From Streptomyces noursei (GTDB lineage Bacteria; Actinomycetota; Actinomycetes; Streptomycetales; Streptomycetaceae): 64,000 nt of DNA. The translations under genes and the position numbers were made by a program. The stretch covers positions 7,068,001 to 7,132,000 of the forward strand of contig NZ_CP070326.1 of the NCBI RefSeq assembly GCF_016917755.1, given 5' to 3'. Position 1 is the first letter of the stretch. Each line of letters starts with the position of its first letter. This document shows positions 8,825 to 17,592 of the stretch, piece by piece. The notes under the pieces are model-generated. The model was given only the letters and a program-made list of their open reading frames with translations, was not told the DNA's origin and searched no databases.

Positions 8825-9937
8825 GTGCACATCGTGTCCAAACCCGTCGCCCGCCCGCTGACCCCGTCGCAGCGCGCGGAACGCACCACCTCGACCGCCT
8901 TCGGCTCCGCCTTCACCGAGCACCTGGTCTCCGTCCGATGGAGCGAGGAACGGGGCTGGCACGAGGCGGAGCTGCGCCCCTACGAACCGCTGGTGCTGGA
9001 CCCCGCCACGGTCGGCCTGCACTACGGGCAGGTCGTCTTCGAGGGGCTCAAGGCGTTCCGCTCGCACACCGGCTCGGTCGGCGTCTTCCGGCCGGAAGCG
9101 CACGCCCGCCGGATGCGCGCCTCCGCCCGCCGGCTGATGATGCCCGAACCGCCCGAGGAGCTGTTCCTCGCCGCAGTGGACGCCCTGGTCGCCCAGGACC
9201 AGCAGTGGATACCCGACGACCCCGCCATGAGCCTGTACCTGCGACCGCTGCTGTTCGCCAGCGAACGCACCCTCGCGCTGCGCCCGGCCCGCGAGTACCG
9301 CTTCCTGCTGATGGCCTTCGTCACCGAGGGCTACTTCGGCCCCGCCCAGCGCCCGGTGCGGGTCCAGGTCACCGAGACCTACTCCCGGGCCGCGGCCGGC
9401 GGGACCGGCGCCGCCAAGTGCGCCGGCAACTACGCCGGCAGCCTGCTGCCCCAGGCCGAGGCCCAGGAACAGGGCTTCGACCAGGTCGTCTGGCTCGACC
9501 CGGTGGAACGCCGCTGGGTGGAGGAACTGGGCGGGATGAACCTCTTCTTCGTCTACGGCTCGGGCCGCGACGCGCGCCTGGTCACCCCGCCGCTGTCCGG
9601 CAGCCTGCTGGCCGGGGTGACCCGGGACGCGCTGCTGCGACTCGCCCCCGCCCTGGGAGTTCCCGCCGCAGAGGAGCCGATGAGCCTGGAGGAGTGGCGT
9701 CGCGGCTGCGCCGGCGGCGAGCTGACCGAGGTGTTCGCCTGCGGCACCGCCGCCCGGATCACCCCCGTGGGCGAGGTCGGCGGCGCCGACGGCACCTGGA
9801 CGATCGGCGACGGCACCACCGGCGAGGTCACCACCCGGCTCTCCGACGCCCTCTTCGGCATCCAGCGCGGGGAACTTCCCGACCGCTGGTCCTGGATGCG
9901 GCCCGTCGCCCCGGCGCCGCAGCCGGCCGGTACATGA
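8825..9937 (+). CDS. Branched-chain amino-acid aminotransferase (IlvE-type, PLP fold IV)
   Basis: 370-aa aminotransferase that interconverts branched-chain 2-oxo acids and L-amino acids. Family marks are VVFEGLKAFR, the PLP-lysine region GAAKCAGNYAG, and LGGMNLFFV with TEVFACGTAA near the C-terminus. GTG at 8825 is chosen because AGGAGG lies 5 nt upstream; GTG at 8834 is too far from it. With leuA, leuC and leuD in the same cluster it most plausibly aminates chain-lengthened keto acids to give homologated leucine-type residues for the NRPS. Its stop overlaps the next start (ATGA). Confidence 0.93.
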   Translation: MHIVSKPVARPLTPSQRAERTTSTAFGSAFTEHLVSVRWSEERGWHEAELRPYEPLVLDPATVGLHYGQVVFEGLKAFRSHTGSVGVFRPEAHARRMRASARRLMMPEPPEELFLAAVDALVAQDQQWIPDDPAMSLYLRPLLFASERTLALRPAREYRFLLMAFVTEGYFGPAQRPVRVQVTETYSRAAAGGTGAAKCAGNYAGSLLPQAEAQEQGFDQVVWLDPVERRWVEELGGMNLFFVYGSGRDARLVTPPLSGSLLAGVTRDALLRLAPALGVPAAEEPMSLEEWRRGCAGGELTEVFACGTAARITPVGEVGGADGTWTIGDGTTGEVTTRLSDALFGIQRGELPDRWSWMRPVAPAPQPAGT

Positions 9938-10449
9938 CCACGCGGCCGACCCCGGACGCCGGGCAGGAACAATGCCCGGCATCCGTCCGACTGTTGGGGC
10001 TCCTGGACGCGGTCGGTGCCCGTTACCGGCTGCTCCCGCACCCGCCCGAAGGGAACACCGCACGGGCCAGCGAGCTGCGCGGGCACTCCCTCTCCGCGGC
10101 GGCGAAGTGCATGATCGTCACCGTGCCGGACGCGCTGCCCGCCGCGCGGCAGGTCCTCGCGGTCATCCCCGGCGACCGGCGGGTGGCCCTCCCCCGGGTG
10201 GCCGCCCAGTGCGGCGCCCGCCGGGCCAAGCTGGCCGACCGCGCGCTCGCCGAGCGCCTGAGCGGCTGCGCCAGCGGCAGCATCATCCCCTTCTCGTTCC
10301 ACCACGAGCTCACCGTCCTGGCCGACCCGGCGCTGCTGGACGAGCCCGTCCTGTATTTCAACGCGGCCCGCCTGGACCTCTCGGTGGCGCTGGCCACCGA
10401 GGACTACCGCGCGCTGGCCGATCCCAAGGTCGTCCCGATCGCCGAATGA
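9934..10449 (+). CDS. YbaK/EbsC-type aminoacyl-tRNA deacylase (trans-editing domain)
   Basis: 171-aa free-standing YbaK/ProX-type domain. Relatives hydrolyse mischarged tRNAs such as Cys-tRNA(Pro). The sequence has the fold's AKCMIVTV strand, the conserved Lys region RRAKLADRA, the GSIIPFSF loop and a C-terminal LYFNAARLDLS segment. It overlaps the aminotransferase gene by 4 bp, so it belongs to the biosynthetic operon and is not a stray housekeeping copy. An attractive inference is that it removes a cluster-made amino acid (homologated leucine or chlorotryptophan) from tRNA, as self-protection. A catalytic role in the pathway is the alternative. Confidence 0.85.
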   Translation: MTTRPTPDAGQEQCPASVRLLGLLDAVGARYRLLPHPPEGNTARASELRGHSLSAAAKCMIVTVPDALPAARQVLAVIPGDRRVALPRVAAQCGARRAKLADRALAERLSGCASGSIIPFSFHHELTVLADPALLDEPVLYFNAARLDLSVALATEDYRALADPKVVPIAE

Positions 10450-10517
10450 CGGCGCCGGCGACATCCTGTGCCGACTTCGCCAAGTGGCCTGAAATACGCC
10501 CTGAGATGCGTCTTTTC

Positions 10518-10538
10518 AACAGCGCTTAAGAGCCTGTT
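10518..10538. promoter_or_regulatory. Inverted repeat AACAG-N11-CTGTT upstream of the halogenase gene
   Basis: Lies in the 169-bp gap between the ybaK-like gene and the halogenase gene, the first real gap after a tightly packed operon. The gap is noticeably more AT-rich than its flanks and is the natural place for a second promoter. The repeat (5-bp arms around a CTTAAG core) may be an operator. No matching copy was noticed elsewhere in the cluster. Confidence 0.3.
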
Positions 10539-10618
10539 ACTCCGTCGCGGCCTACTGAAAGCTGAGCGCCAACTCGACGCATTTCCCGCCCGTCACCACC
10601 ATCTCCGGAGGAATTTTC

Positions 10619-12169
10619 GTGCTTTCCAGCGTAGTTATTGTCGGCGGCGGTACATCGGGCTGGATGACGGCCTCGTATTTGCGGGCCGCGCTCGGTGAGA
10701 GCATCAATGTCACCGTCATCGAGTCCAAGCGGATCAAAACGATCGGCGTCGGCGAGGCCACGTTCTCCACCGTGCGGCACTTCTTCGACTACCTCGGCCT
10801 CTCGGAGAACGACTGGATGCCGAAGTGCAACGCCACCTACAAGCTCGGCATCCGCTTCGAGAACTGGCGCGCCAAGGGCCACTACTTCTACCACCCCTTC
10901 GAGCGGCTGCGGGTCGTCGACGGCTTCCCGCTCACCGAGTGGTGGCTGAACAAGAAGCCCAGCGACCGCTTCGACCAGGACGTCTTCCTGATGTCCGAGA
11001 TCTGCGACACCATGCGCTCGCCGCGCTACCTGGACGGCACCCTCTTCGAGCAGGACTTCGTCGAGCGCGGCGGCTCCATGGACCTGCAGCGCTCCACCCT
11101 CGCCGAACAGGCCACCCAGTTCCCCTACGCCTACCAGTTCGACGCGTCGCTGCTCGCCGACTTCCTCACCGAGTACGCCACCGCGCGCGGCGCCCGGCAC
11201 ATCGAGGACGACGTGGTGGAGGTCGTCCGCGACGAGCGCGGCTGGATCAGCCACCTCAAGACCCGCGAACACGGCGAGCTGGCCGGCGACCTGTTCATCG
11301 ACTGCACCGGCTTCGCCGGCCTGCTGCTCAACAAGACGCTGGGCGAACCGTTCGTCTCGTACCAGGACACGCTGCCCAACGACCGCGCGGTGGCGCTGCG
11401 CGTCCCGCACGACGCCGAGCACACCCGGCTGCGCCCGTGCACCACCGCCACCGCGCAGGAGGCCGGCTGGATCTGGACGATCCCGCTCTTCGAGCGCATC
11501 GGCACCGGCTACGTCTACGCCAGCGACTACACCACCCCCGAAGAGGCCGAGCGGACCCTGCGCGCCTTCGTCGGCCCGCAGGCCGCGGACGTCGAGGCCA
11601 ATCACATCCGCATGCGGATCGGCCGCAGCCGGCAGTCCTGGGTCAACAACTGCGTGGCCATCGGCCTTTCCAGCGGATTCGTCGAGCCGCTGGAATCGAC
11701 CGGCATCTTCTTCATCCAGCAGGGCATCGAGGAACTCGTCAAGCATTTCCCGGACGCGAAGTGGGACCCGAAGCTCCGGGATTCCTACAACCGCACCGTG
11801 GCCAATGCCATGGACGGCGTACGGGAATTCCTGGTGCTGCACTACCGGACCGCGGCCCGCAACGACAACGCCTATTGGCGGGACGCCAAGACCCGCGAGC
11901 TCCCCGACGGGCTGGCCGCCCGCCTGGAGGCGTGGCAGTCCAAGCTGCCCACCGAAGGGACGATCTTCCCGCACTACCACGGGTTCGAGCCCTACTCCTA
12001 CCACGCGATGCTGCTCGGCCTCGGCGGCTTCGAGGCCAAGCCCGCGCCCGTCCTCGCGTACATGGACGACTCGCGCGCCGCGCAGGAGATCCAGCGGCTC
12101 AAGGACCAGGCCCGCGACATCGCCAAGCGGCTGCCCAGCCAGTACGAGTACCTCGCCCAGATGCACTGA
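10619..12169 (+). CDS. FAD-dependent tryptophan 5-halogenase (PyrH-like)
   Basis: 516-aa flavin-dependent tryptophan halogenase. It shows the FAD loop GGGTSGWM at residues 7-14, the catalytic Lys in NATYKLGIRF (about residue 75), and the WxWxIP signature as WIWTIP near residue 283. Length and many remembered segments (VRHFFDYLGL, FYHPFERLRVVDGF, STGIFFIQ) match the 5-halogenase PyrH better than the longer 7-halogenases, so chlorination at indole C5 is inferred. GTG at 10619 is preceded by GGAGGAA. FADH2 should come from the flavin reductase two genes downstream, and tryptophan from the trp genes of the cluster. Regiochemistry by eye is likely but not proven. Confidence 0.95.
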   Translation: MLSSVVIVGGGTSGWMTASYLRAALGESINVTVIESKRIKTIGVGEATFSTVRHFFDYLGLSENDWMPKCNATYKLGIRFENWRAKGHYFYHPFERLRVVDGFPLTEWWLNKKPSDRFDQDVFLMSEICDTMRSPRYLDGTLFEQDFVERGGSMDLQRSTLAEQATQFPYAYQFDASLLADFLTEYATARGARHIEDDVVEVVRDERGWISHLKTREHGELAGDLFIDCTGFAGLLLNKTLGEPFVSYQDTLPNDRAVALRVPHDAEHTRLRPCTTATAQEAGWIWTIPLFERIGTGYVYASDYTTPEEAERTLRAFVGPQAADVEANHIRMRIGRSRQSWVNNCVAIGLSSGFVEPLESTGIFFIQQGIEELVKHFPDAKWDPKLRDSYNRTVANAMDGVREFLVLHYRTAARNDNAYWRDAKTRELPDGLAARLEAWQSKLPTEGTIFPHYHGFEPYSYHAMLLGLGGFEAKPAPVLAYMDDSRAAQEIQRLKDQARDIAKRLPSQYEYLAQMH

Positions 12170-12207
12170 CCGTCGGGCCCCACCCCCAGCAGGACGAAGG
12201 AGAGACC

Positions 12208-13464
12208 GTGGACGCACTGACCCTCGCCCAACCGGTGCTGGTTCTGGGGGCGATCGTCCCCACCGCGCTGCTGGGCCGCTGGGCGGCCCGTCGCCTCGGC
12301 CAGCCCGAGGTGGTCGGCGAGATCTCGGTCTGCCTGCTGCTGGGAGTGCTGCTGGTCACGCGGTTCGGCTGGGGCGGTGCGCACTCCCCGGGCAAGGACG
12401 TGCTGGCGGAGCTGGGCCACCTCGGACTGGCGCTGTTCCTGGTGGGAGCCGCGCACGAGATCCGCGGCGGCGCGTCCCGGCTCAGCGGCCGGGCGCTCGC
12501 CTGGCTGACGGTCGGCTCCGCGCTGCTGCCGATGGCCGCCGGCGCACTGCTGGCCGTGTGGGTCCTGCGCTACGGCGGACCCCGGCTGCGTGGCGGGGCC
12601 GACACCCCGGCGCTGGTGCTGCTGTTGATCGTCTCGCTGGCCGTCACCGCCGTCCCGGTACTGGCCGGCATCCTCAAGGACCGGCGGATGCAGCACACCG
12701 AGACCGGGCGGCTGGCGATGGCCAGCGCGGTCACCATCGACGCGGTCACCTGGGTGCTGCTCGCGCTGTCCGTGGCGCTGGCCACCGGCGACGGCGGCGT
12801 CGGGAGGGCCGGCGCCGTCCTCGCCGGCGGCGCGCTCGGCGCCTTCGCGGTGCGCCGGCTGGCCGCCGCCGCCCCGGTGCGGACCGCGGCCGCCGCCCAC
12901 CCCGCGGCGGTACTGGTCCTGGTCGCCGCGGCGGCCTTCGGCGCGGCCACCGCCACCGGCCAACTCGGCCTGACCGAGGTCTTCGGCGCGGCGCTGATGG
13001 GCCTGGCGCTGCCCGCCGACGGCGAGCACGGCCCGTTCACCCGGGCCGCCGACACCCTCGGCAGGGCCGGCCGGGTGGCCCTGCCGCTCCTCTTCACGAT
13101 CACCGGCACCTCGCTCGCCGTCGGCCCGGACGCGGTGTTCTCCTGGCCGGCGGTGGCGCTGGGCACGGGGCTGGCCATCGCCGGGAAGCTGATCGGCAGC
13201 TACCTGGGCGCGCGGGCCGGCGCCCGGTCGCACCGCGAAGGGCTGCGCCTGGCCGCCCTGATGAACACCCGCGGCCTGACCGAGATCGTCGTCCTGCAGA
13301 CCGGCTACAGCGCGGGCATCCTCACCTCCGGCCTCTATCTGGCGCTGATCATCATGGCGCTGATCACCACCGCACTCAGCGGCCCGCTCCTGTGGGTCGC
13401 CGACCGCCGCACCCGCCCCGTCCCCGTGGGCGCGGAGCCCACCCTTCTACCAGCCGAGCGGTGA
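12208..13464 (+). CDS. Kef/CPA2-type monovalent cation:proton antiporter
   Basis: 418-aa polytopic membrane protein with about 12 hydrophobic segments. It has the sodium/hydrogen-exchanger domain pattern: GEISVCLLLG near the N-terminus, ALFLVGA, a TAVPVLAGIL segment and MNTRGLTEIV near the C-terminus. GTG at 12208 follows GAAGGAGAG, 38 bp after the halogenase gene. There is no C-terminal TrkA/RCK domain. Antiporters of this group occur in several Streptomyces antibiotic clusters, where export or ion balance is assumed; the transported species here is not known. It overlaps the flavin reductase start (GTGA). Confidence 0.9.
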   Translation: MDALTLAQPVLVLGAIVPTALLGRWAARRLGQPEVVGEISVCLLLGVLLVTRFGWGGAHSPGKDVLAELGHLGLALFLVGAAHEIRGGASRLSGRALAWLTVGSALLPMAAGALLAVWVLRYGGPRLRGGADTPALVLLLIVSLAVTAVPVLAGILKDRRMQHTETGRLAMASAVTIDAVTWVLLALSVALATGDGGVGRAGAVLAGGALGAFAVRRLAAAAPVRTAAAAHPAAVLVLVAAAAFGAATATGQLGLTEVFGAALMGLALPADGEHGPFTRAADTLGRAGRVALPLLFTITGTSLAVGPDAVFSWPAVALGTGLAIAGKLIGSYLGARAGARSHREGLRLAALMNTRGLTEIVVLQTGYSAGILTSGLYLALIIMALITTALSGPLLWVADRRTRPVPVGAEPTLLPAER

Positions 13465-14006
13465 GTACCTTGGACCTCGCAACGACACCTGCCGACGCGA
13501 CCGCGACCCCCCGCGAAGCGACCGGCCCGGACCGGTTCCGGGCGCTGATGTCCGGCTTCCCCAGCGGCGTCGCGATCATCACCGCCGTGGACGAAGACCA
13601 CCGCCCCTGGGGCATGACCTGCTCGGCGCTGTGCAGCGTCACGGTCGACCCGCCGACGCTGCTCGTCGGGATGCGGAGCCAGAGCCCCACCCTGGCGGCC
13701 GCCCTGCACACCGGCGCCTTCGCGGTCAACCTGCTGCACGCCAAGGGCCGGGAGACCGCCGAACTGTTCGCCTCCGGCGACCCGGACCGCTTCGCCGTCA
13801 CCGCCTGGGACACGCCGGCCGGCGGCGCCGGCCCCCATCTGACCGAGGCGGCCCGGGCGGTCGCCGACTGCCGGATCACCGAGACCGTACGGGTCGGCGG
13901 CCAGCGCATGGTCTTCGGCGAGGTCTACGGGATCCGTGAACTGGCCGACACCGAGCCCCTGTTGTACGGCCTGCGGTCCTACCGCGCCTGGCCGTCCCCG
14001 GCCTGA
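13461..14006 (+). CDS. Flavin reductase (FMN-binding split barrel), probable halogenase partner
   Basis: 181-aa protein of the flavin_Reduct family (HpaC/RebF-like). Typical motifs are FRALMSGFPSGVAIIT, MTCSALCSVTVDPP and FAVNLLHAKGRETAELFA. It would reduce FAD with NAD(P)H for the tryptophan halogenase, the usual pairing in chlorotryptophan pathways. GTG at 13461 overlaps the antiporter stop by 4 bp; TTG at 13470 is an alternative. No other two-component monooxygenase is visible in the window. Confidence 0.92.
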   Translation: MSTLDLATTPADATATPREATGPDRFRALMSGFPSGVAIITAVDEDHRPWGMTCSALCSVTVDPPTLLVGMRSQSPTLAAALHTGAFAVNLLHAKGRETAELFASGDPDRFAVTAWDTPAGGAGPHLTEAARAVADCRITETVRVGGQRMVFGEVYGIRELADTEPLLYGLRSYRAWPSPA

Positions 14007-14059
14007 GCCCCGCCGCACCGCCCGTCCGAGCCCCCCGCACCCACGTGAACTGGAGCATC

Positions 14060-14941
14060 ATGAGCGAGCCCGCGTCCCGTGCCCACCGCCGTGCCCGTAC
14101 CGCCCGGCCCCGGCGCTACCTGATGTGCCGCCCCACCCACTTCGAGGTCAGCTACGCCATCAACCCCTGGATGGACCCCGCCAAGCCCGTCGACGCCGAA
14201 CTGGCCGTCGCCCAGTGGGAGCGGCTGCGCGCCCTGTACGGCGACCTCGGCCACCAGGTGGAACTCATAGACCCGATCCCGGGCCTGCCGGACATGGTCT
14301 ACGCCGCCAACGGCGCCACCGTCATCGACGGCAAGGTCCTCGGCGCCCGCTTCCGCAACGCCCAGCGCACCGCCGAGGGCCCCGCCTACCTGGACTGGTT
14401 CCGCGCCGCCGGCCACCCGACGCTGCACGACCCGCAGCACATCAACGAGGGCGAGGGCGACTTCCTGGTCACCGGCAGCTGGATCCTGGCCGGCCGCGGC
14501 TTCCGCAGCGCCCCCGAAGGGCACGCCGAGGCCCAGGAGTTCTTCGGCCGTCCGGTCATCGGCCTGGAGCTGACCGACCCCCGCTACTACCACCTCGACA
14601 CCGCGCTGGCCGTCCTCGACCACGACGAGGTCATGTACAACCCCGAGGCGTTCACGCCCGGCAGCCTCGCCGTGCTGCGGCGCCTGTTCCCCGACGCGGT
14701 CCTCGCCGACCCCGCCGACGCCGCCGTCTTCGGCCTCAACGCGGTCAGCGACGGCCGCCACGTGGTGCTGCCCGAAGCGGCCACCGGGCTCGCCGCGCAG
14801 CTTCGCGCGCGCGGCTTCGAACCCCTCGGCGTCGACCTGTCCGAACTGCTCAAGGGCGGCGGCAGCGTCAAGTGCTGCACCCTCGAACTGCGCGCGGCGA
14901 CCGGCCCGGAGACCACCGCAAGACCGCACGAAAGAGCCTGA
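14060..14941 (+). CDS. Dimethylargininase (DDAH)-type guanidino-group modifying enzyme
   Basis: 293-aa member of the amidinotransferase/DDAH/arginine deiminase superfamily. An N-terminal CRPTHFEV with a Met-Asp-Pro segment, the NEGEGDF acidic motif, catalytic His in YYHLDTAL and nucleophilic Cys in GGGSVKCCTLEL are all in the expected order. DDAHs convert methylated arginines to citrulline; close relatives hydrolyse or transfer other amidino groups. ATG at 14060 has GGAG 5 bp upstream; GTG at 14045 is an alternative. It is oriented with the halogenase operon, so it might help make ornithine or citrulline for the peptide. It could also be a general arginine-metabolism gene at the edge of an operon. 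Confidence 0.85.
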   Translation: MSEPASRAHRRARTARPRRYLMCRPTHFEVSYAINPWMDPAKPVDAELAVAQWERLRALYGDLGHQVELIDPIPGLPDMVYAANGATVIDGKVLGARFRNAQRTAEGPAYLDWFRAAGHPTLHDPQHINEGEGDFLVTGSWILAGRGFRSAPEGHAEAQEFFGRPVIGLELTDPRYYHLDTALAVLDHDEVMYNPEAFTPGSLAVLRRLFPDAVLADPADAAVFGLNAVSDGRHVVLPEAATGLAAQLRARGFEPLGVDLSELLKGGGSVKCCTLELRAATGPETTARPHERA

Positions 14942-14963
14942 CGGCTCGCCACCCACGGCGAAC

Positions 14964-14998
14964 GGTGCCGCGCGGCAACCGCTCCGCGGCGCGGCACC
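14964..14998. terminator. GC-rich hairpin between DDAH-like gene and leuA
   Basis: Perfect 10-bp inverted repeat GGTGCCGCGC / GCGCGGCACC with a 15-nt loop, 23 bp after the DDAH-type stop and 35 bp before leuA. No U-tract follows, as is usual in Streptomyces. It may end the halogenase operon or attenuate leuA-trpC. Confidence 0.6.
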
Positions 14999-15032
14999 CC
15001 GCCCTTCCGCACTGTCCTACGGGAGGACCCTC

Positions 15033-16730
15033 ATGGAGGACAGCACCGTCCACGCACCGCACACCGCACCCCTCCTGCCGCACACCGGCGTGCAGCACCC
15101 CAGCCGCATGCCGACCGGCAAGTACCAGCCCTACCGGCCCCTCGGACTCCCCGACCGCACATGGCCGGACCGGGTGGCCCGGCAAGCTCCCCTGTGGTGC
15201 AGCGTCGACCTGCGCGACGGCAACCAGGCGCTGATCGAACCGATGGACGTCGAGCGCAAACGCCGGATGTTCGACCTCCTGGTGTCCATGGGCTTCAAGG
15301 AGATCGAGGTCGGCTACCCGACGGCCTCCAGGGACGACCACGCCTTCGTCCGCCACCTCATCGAGGACGACGCCATCCCCGAGGACGTCGTCATCCAGGT
15401 GATGTCCCCCATCCGCCAGGACTTCATCGAGCGGACGGTCCGCAGCCTGCGCGGCACCCGGCGCGCCTGCCTGCAGGTCTTCAACCCCACCTCCGAGGCG
15501 CAGCGGCGGCTGGTGCTGCGCGCCGACCGGCAGGCCACCCTCGCGCTCGCCCTCGACGGCGCCCGCCAGGCCCTGCGCCTGCAGGACTCCCTCCCCGGCA
15601 CCGAGCTCTACCTCCAGTACGCCCCCGAGTCCTACACCCAGACCGAGCCCGACTACGCGCTGGAGATCTGCAACGCCGTACTGGACTTCTGGGCACCGCG
15701 CGCCGACCACACCCTGCGCATCAACCTCCCCGCCACCGTCGAGGTCTTCCCGCCCCAGGAGTTCGCCGACCGGATCGAGTACGTCAGCCGGCACCTCGCC
15801 CACCGCGACCGCACCCTGCTGTCCGTGCACCCGCACAATGACCGCGGCAGCGGCGTCGCGGCCGCCGAGATGGCCGTGCTGGCCGGCGCGCAGCGCGTCG
15901 AGGGCACCCTCTTCGGCAACGGGGAACGCACCGGCAACGTCTGCCTGATCACCCTCGCCATGAACCTCTTCTCGCAGGGCGTCGACCCGATGCTGGACCT
16001 CGGCGCCATCGACCGCATCCGGCGCATCGTCGAGGACTGCAACCAGATGCCGGTACCGGCCCGACACCCCTGGGCGGGCGACTTCGTCTACACCTCGTTC
16101 GCCGGCACCCACCAGGACGCCATCAGCAAGGGCCTGCTCGCCCGGCAGAAGGCCGGCGACCGCGGCGTGTGGGACGTGCCCTACCTCCCCGTCGACCCGC
16201 GCGACATCGGACGCGACTACCAGGCCCTGATCAGGATCAACACCCAGTCCGGCAAGGGCGGCATCGCCCACCTCCTGCGCAGCGCATACGGCCTCGAACT
16301 GCCCCGGCGCCTGCAGATCGACTTCTCCGCGGTGATGCAGCAGCGCTGCGAACGCACCGGGGGCGAGGCATCCGCCCCGCAGTTGTGGCTGACCTTCGAG
16401 GAGACCTACGCCCTGCCGCGCGCCGCGGACGCCCCCTCGCACCCGCCGGTCCCCCCGATCGCGGAACCGACCGGCGCCGCCGCCGACCGCTGGCGCGCCC
16501 CCGCTCAGGACCTGCTCGGCGCGCTGGGCGCGACCGGCCAGGTGCGTCACATACAGGTCGACCGGGTCTCCGGCCGCCTCAACGGCATCGTCGTCTACCT
16601 GGAGGCCGTGGTGGGCGACCGCGCCTTCTGGGCCGTCGGCCGGCACCCCGAGGAGAGCGAGGCGGTGCGCCGTGCGGTGCGCTCCGCGGCCCGGCGCGCT
16701 GCCCTGCCGCGCACCCCGGTGGCGCCGTGA
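15033..16730 (+). CDS. leuA: 2-isopropylmalate synthase-type enzyme (2-oxo acid chain elongation)
   Basis: 565-aa actinobacterial type LeuA. It condenses acetyl-CoA with a branched 2-oxo acid. Metal and substrate motifs are clear: LRDGNQALIEP at about residues 61-71, HPHNDRG near 270 and GTLFGNGERTGN near 292. A C-terminal regulatory-like domain starts near residue 430. ATG at 15033 follows GGGAGGA. In a cluster with leuC, leuD and a branched-chain aminotransferase but no leuB, it most likely extends 4-methyl-2-oxopentanoate to homologues. A feedback-insensitive copy for leucine supply is the alternative. It overlaps trpC by 1 bp (TGATG). Confidence 0.9.
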   Translation: MEDSTVHAPHTAPLLPHTGVQHPSRMPTGKYQPYRPLGLPDRTWPDRVARQAPLWCSVDLRDGNQALIEPMDVERKRRMFDLLVSMGFKEIEVGYPTASRDDHAFVRHLIEDDAIPEDVVIQVMSPIRQDFIERTVRSLRGTRRACLQVFNPTSEAQRRLVLRADRQATLALALDGARQALRLQDSLPGTELYLQYAPESYTQTEPDYALEICNAVLDFWAPRADHTLRINLPATVEVFPPQEFADRIEYVSRHLAHRDRTLLSVHPHNDRGSGVAAAEMAVLAGAQRVEGTLFGNGERTGNVCLITLAMNLFSQGVDPMLDLGAIDRIRRIVEDCNQMPVPARHPWAGDFVYTSFAGTHQDAISKGLLARQKAGDRGVWDVPYLPVDPRDIGRDYQALIRINTQSGKGGIAHLLRSAYGLELPRRLQIDFSAVMQQRCERTGGEASAPQLWLTFEETYALPRAADAPSHPPVPPIAEPTGAAADRWRAPAQDLLGALGATGQVRHIQVDRVSGRLNGIVVYLEAVVGDRAFWAVGRHPEESEAVRRAVRSAARRAALPRTPVAP

Positions 16731-17545
16731 TGCCACCAAGAACACCCAGAACACCGACGGTGCTCGACCGGATCGTGACCGGAGTACGCGAGGACCTCGC
16801 CGTCCGCCGACGCACCGTGCCCGAGGCCGCGTTGCGGGACCGGGTGGCCGCGCTGCCGCCGGCCCGCGATGCGGTGGCGGCGCTGCGCCGGCCCACCGGC
16901 GTCCAGGTCGTCGCGGAGGTGAAGCGGGCCAGCCCCTCCAAGGGAGCGCTGGCCCCGATCGCCGATCCCGCCGCACTGGCCCGCGCGTACGAGGACGGGG
17001 GCGCCGCGGCCGTCAGCGTGCTCACCGAGGAGCGCCGCTTCCGCGGCTCGCTCGACGACCTCGACGCGGTCCGGGCCCGGATCACCCTCCCCGTGCTGCG
17101 CAAGGACTTCATCGTCACGCGCTACCAGCTGTGGGAGGCGCGGGCGCACGGCGCCGACCTGGCACTGCTGATCGTGGCCGCGCTGCCGCAGCCGGAGCTG
17201 GTCGCACTGATGGCGACCGCCGCCGAACTGGGCCTGACCGCCCTGGTGGAGGTGCACGACGAGGCGGAGACCGAGCGGGCGCTGGCCGCCGGGGCGAGGG
17301 TCGTCGGGGTCAACGCCCGGGACCTGCGGACCCTGGAGATCGACCGGTCCGTCTTCGGTCGGCTGGCGGCACTGCTCCCCGAGGACGTGGTCCGGATCGC
17401 CGAGTCGGGGATCCGGGGCCCGGCGGACGTCGCCGCGGTGGCGGCCCACGGTGCGGACGCCGTACTGGTGGGGGAGGCCCTGGTCACCGGCGCCGACGGC
17501 CCGCGGCGGACGCTGGCCGCGCTGCGCGCCGCGGGACGGCGCTGA
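16730..17545 (+). CDS. trpC: Indole-3-glycerol phosphate synthase
   Basis: 271-aa TIM-barrel enzyme that closes the indole ring in tryptophan synthesis. Landmarks are VVAEVKRASPSKG near residue 63, the catalytic region VLRKDFIV near 122, LIVAAL, GVNARDLRTLEID, and VRIAESGI with VLVGEALV near the C-terminus. The ATG overlaps the leuA stop, so the two are translationally coupled. Presence with trpD, trpE, trpG and a DAHP synthase suggests a cluster copy boosting tryptophan for chlorination. Streptomyces normally keep their primary trp genes elsewhere. Confidence 0.95.
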   Translation: MPPRTPRTPTVLDRIVTGVREDLAVRRRTVPEAALRDRVAALPPARDAVAALRRPTGVQVVAEVKRASPSKGALAPIADPAALARAYEDGGAAAVSVLTEERRFRGSLDDLDAVRARITLPVLRKDFIVTRYQLWEARAHGADLALLIVAALPQPELVALMATAAELGLTALVEVHDEAETERALAAGARVVGVNARDLRTLEIDRSVFGRLAALLPEDVVRIAESGIRGPADVAAVAAHGADAVLVGEALVTGADGPRRTLAALRAAGRR

Positions 17546-17556
17546 CGCGGCACGGC

Positions 17557-17591
17557 GCGGCGGCCCCCGGTGCGGCGCCGGGGGCCGCCGC
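17557..17591. terminator. Bidirectional terminator between trpC and trpD
   Basis: Perfect 14-bp inverted repeat GCGGCGGCCCCCGG / CCGGGGGCCGCCGC with a 7-nt loop. It fills the 47-bp gap between the convergent trpC and trpD stops, so it can serve both strands. Confidence 0.85.
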
Positions 17592-17592
17592 C

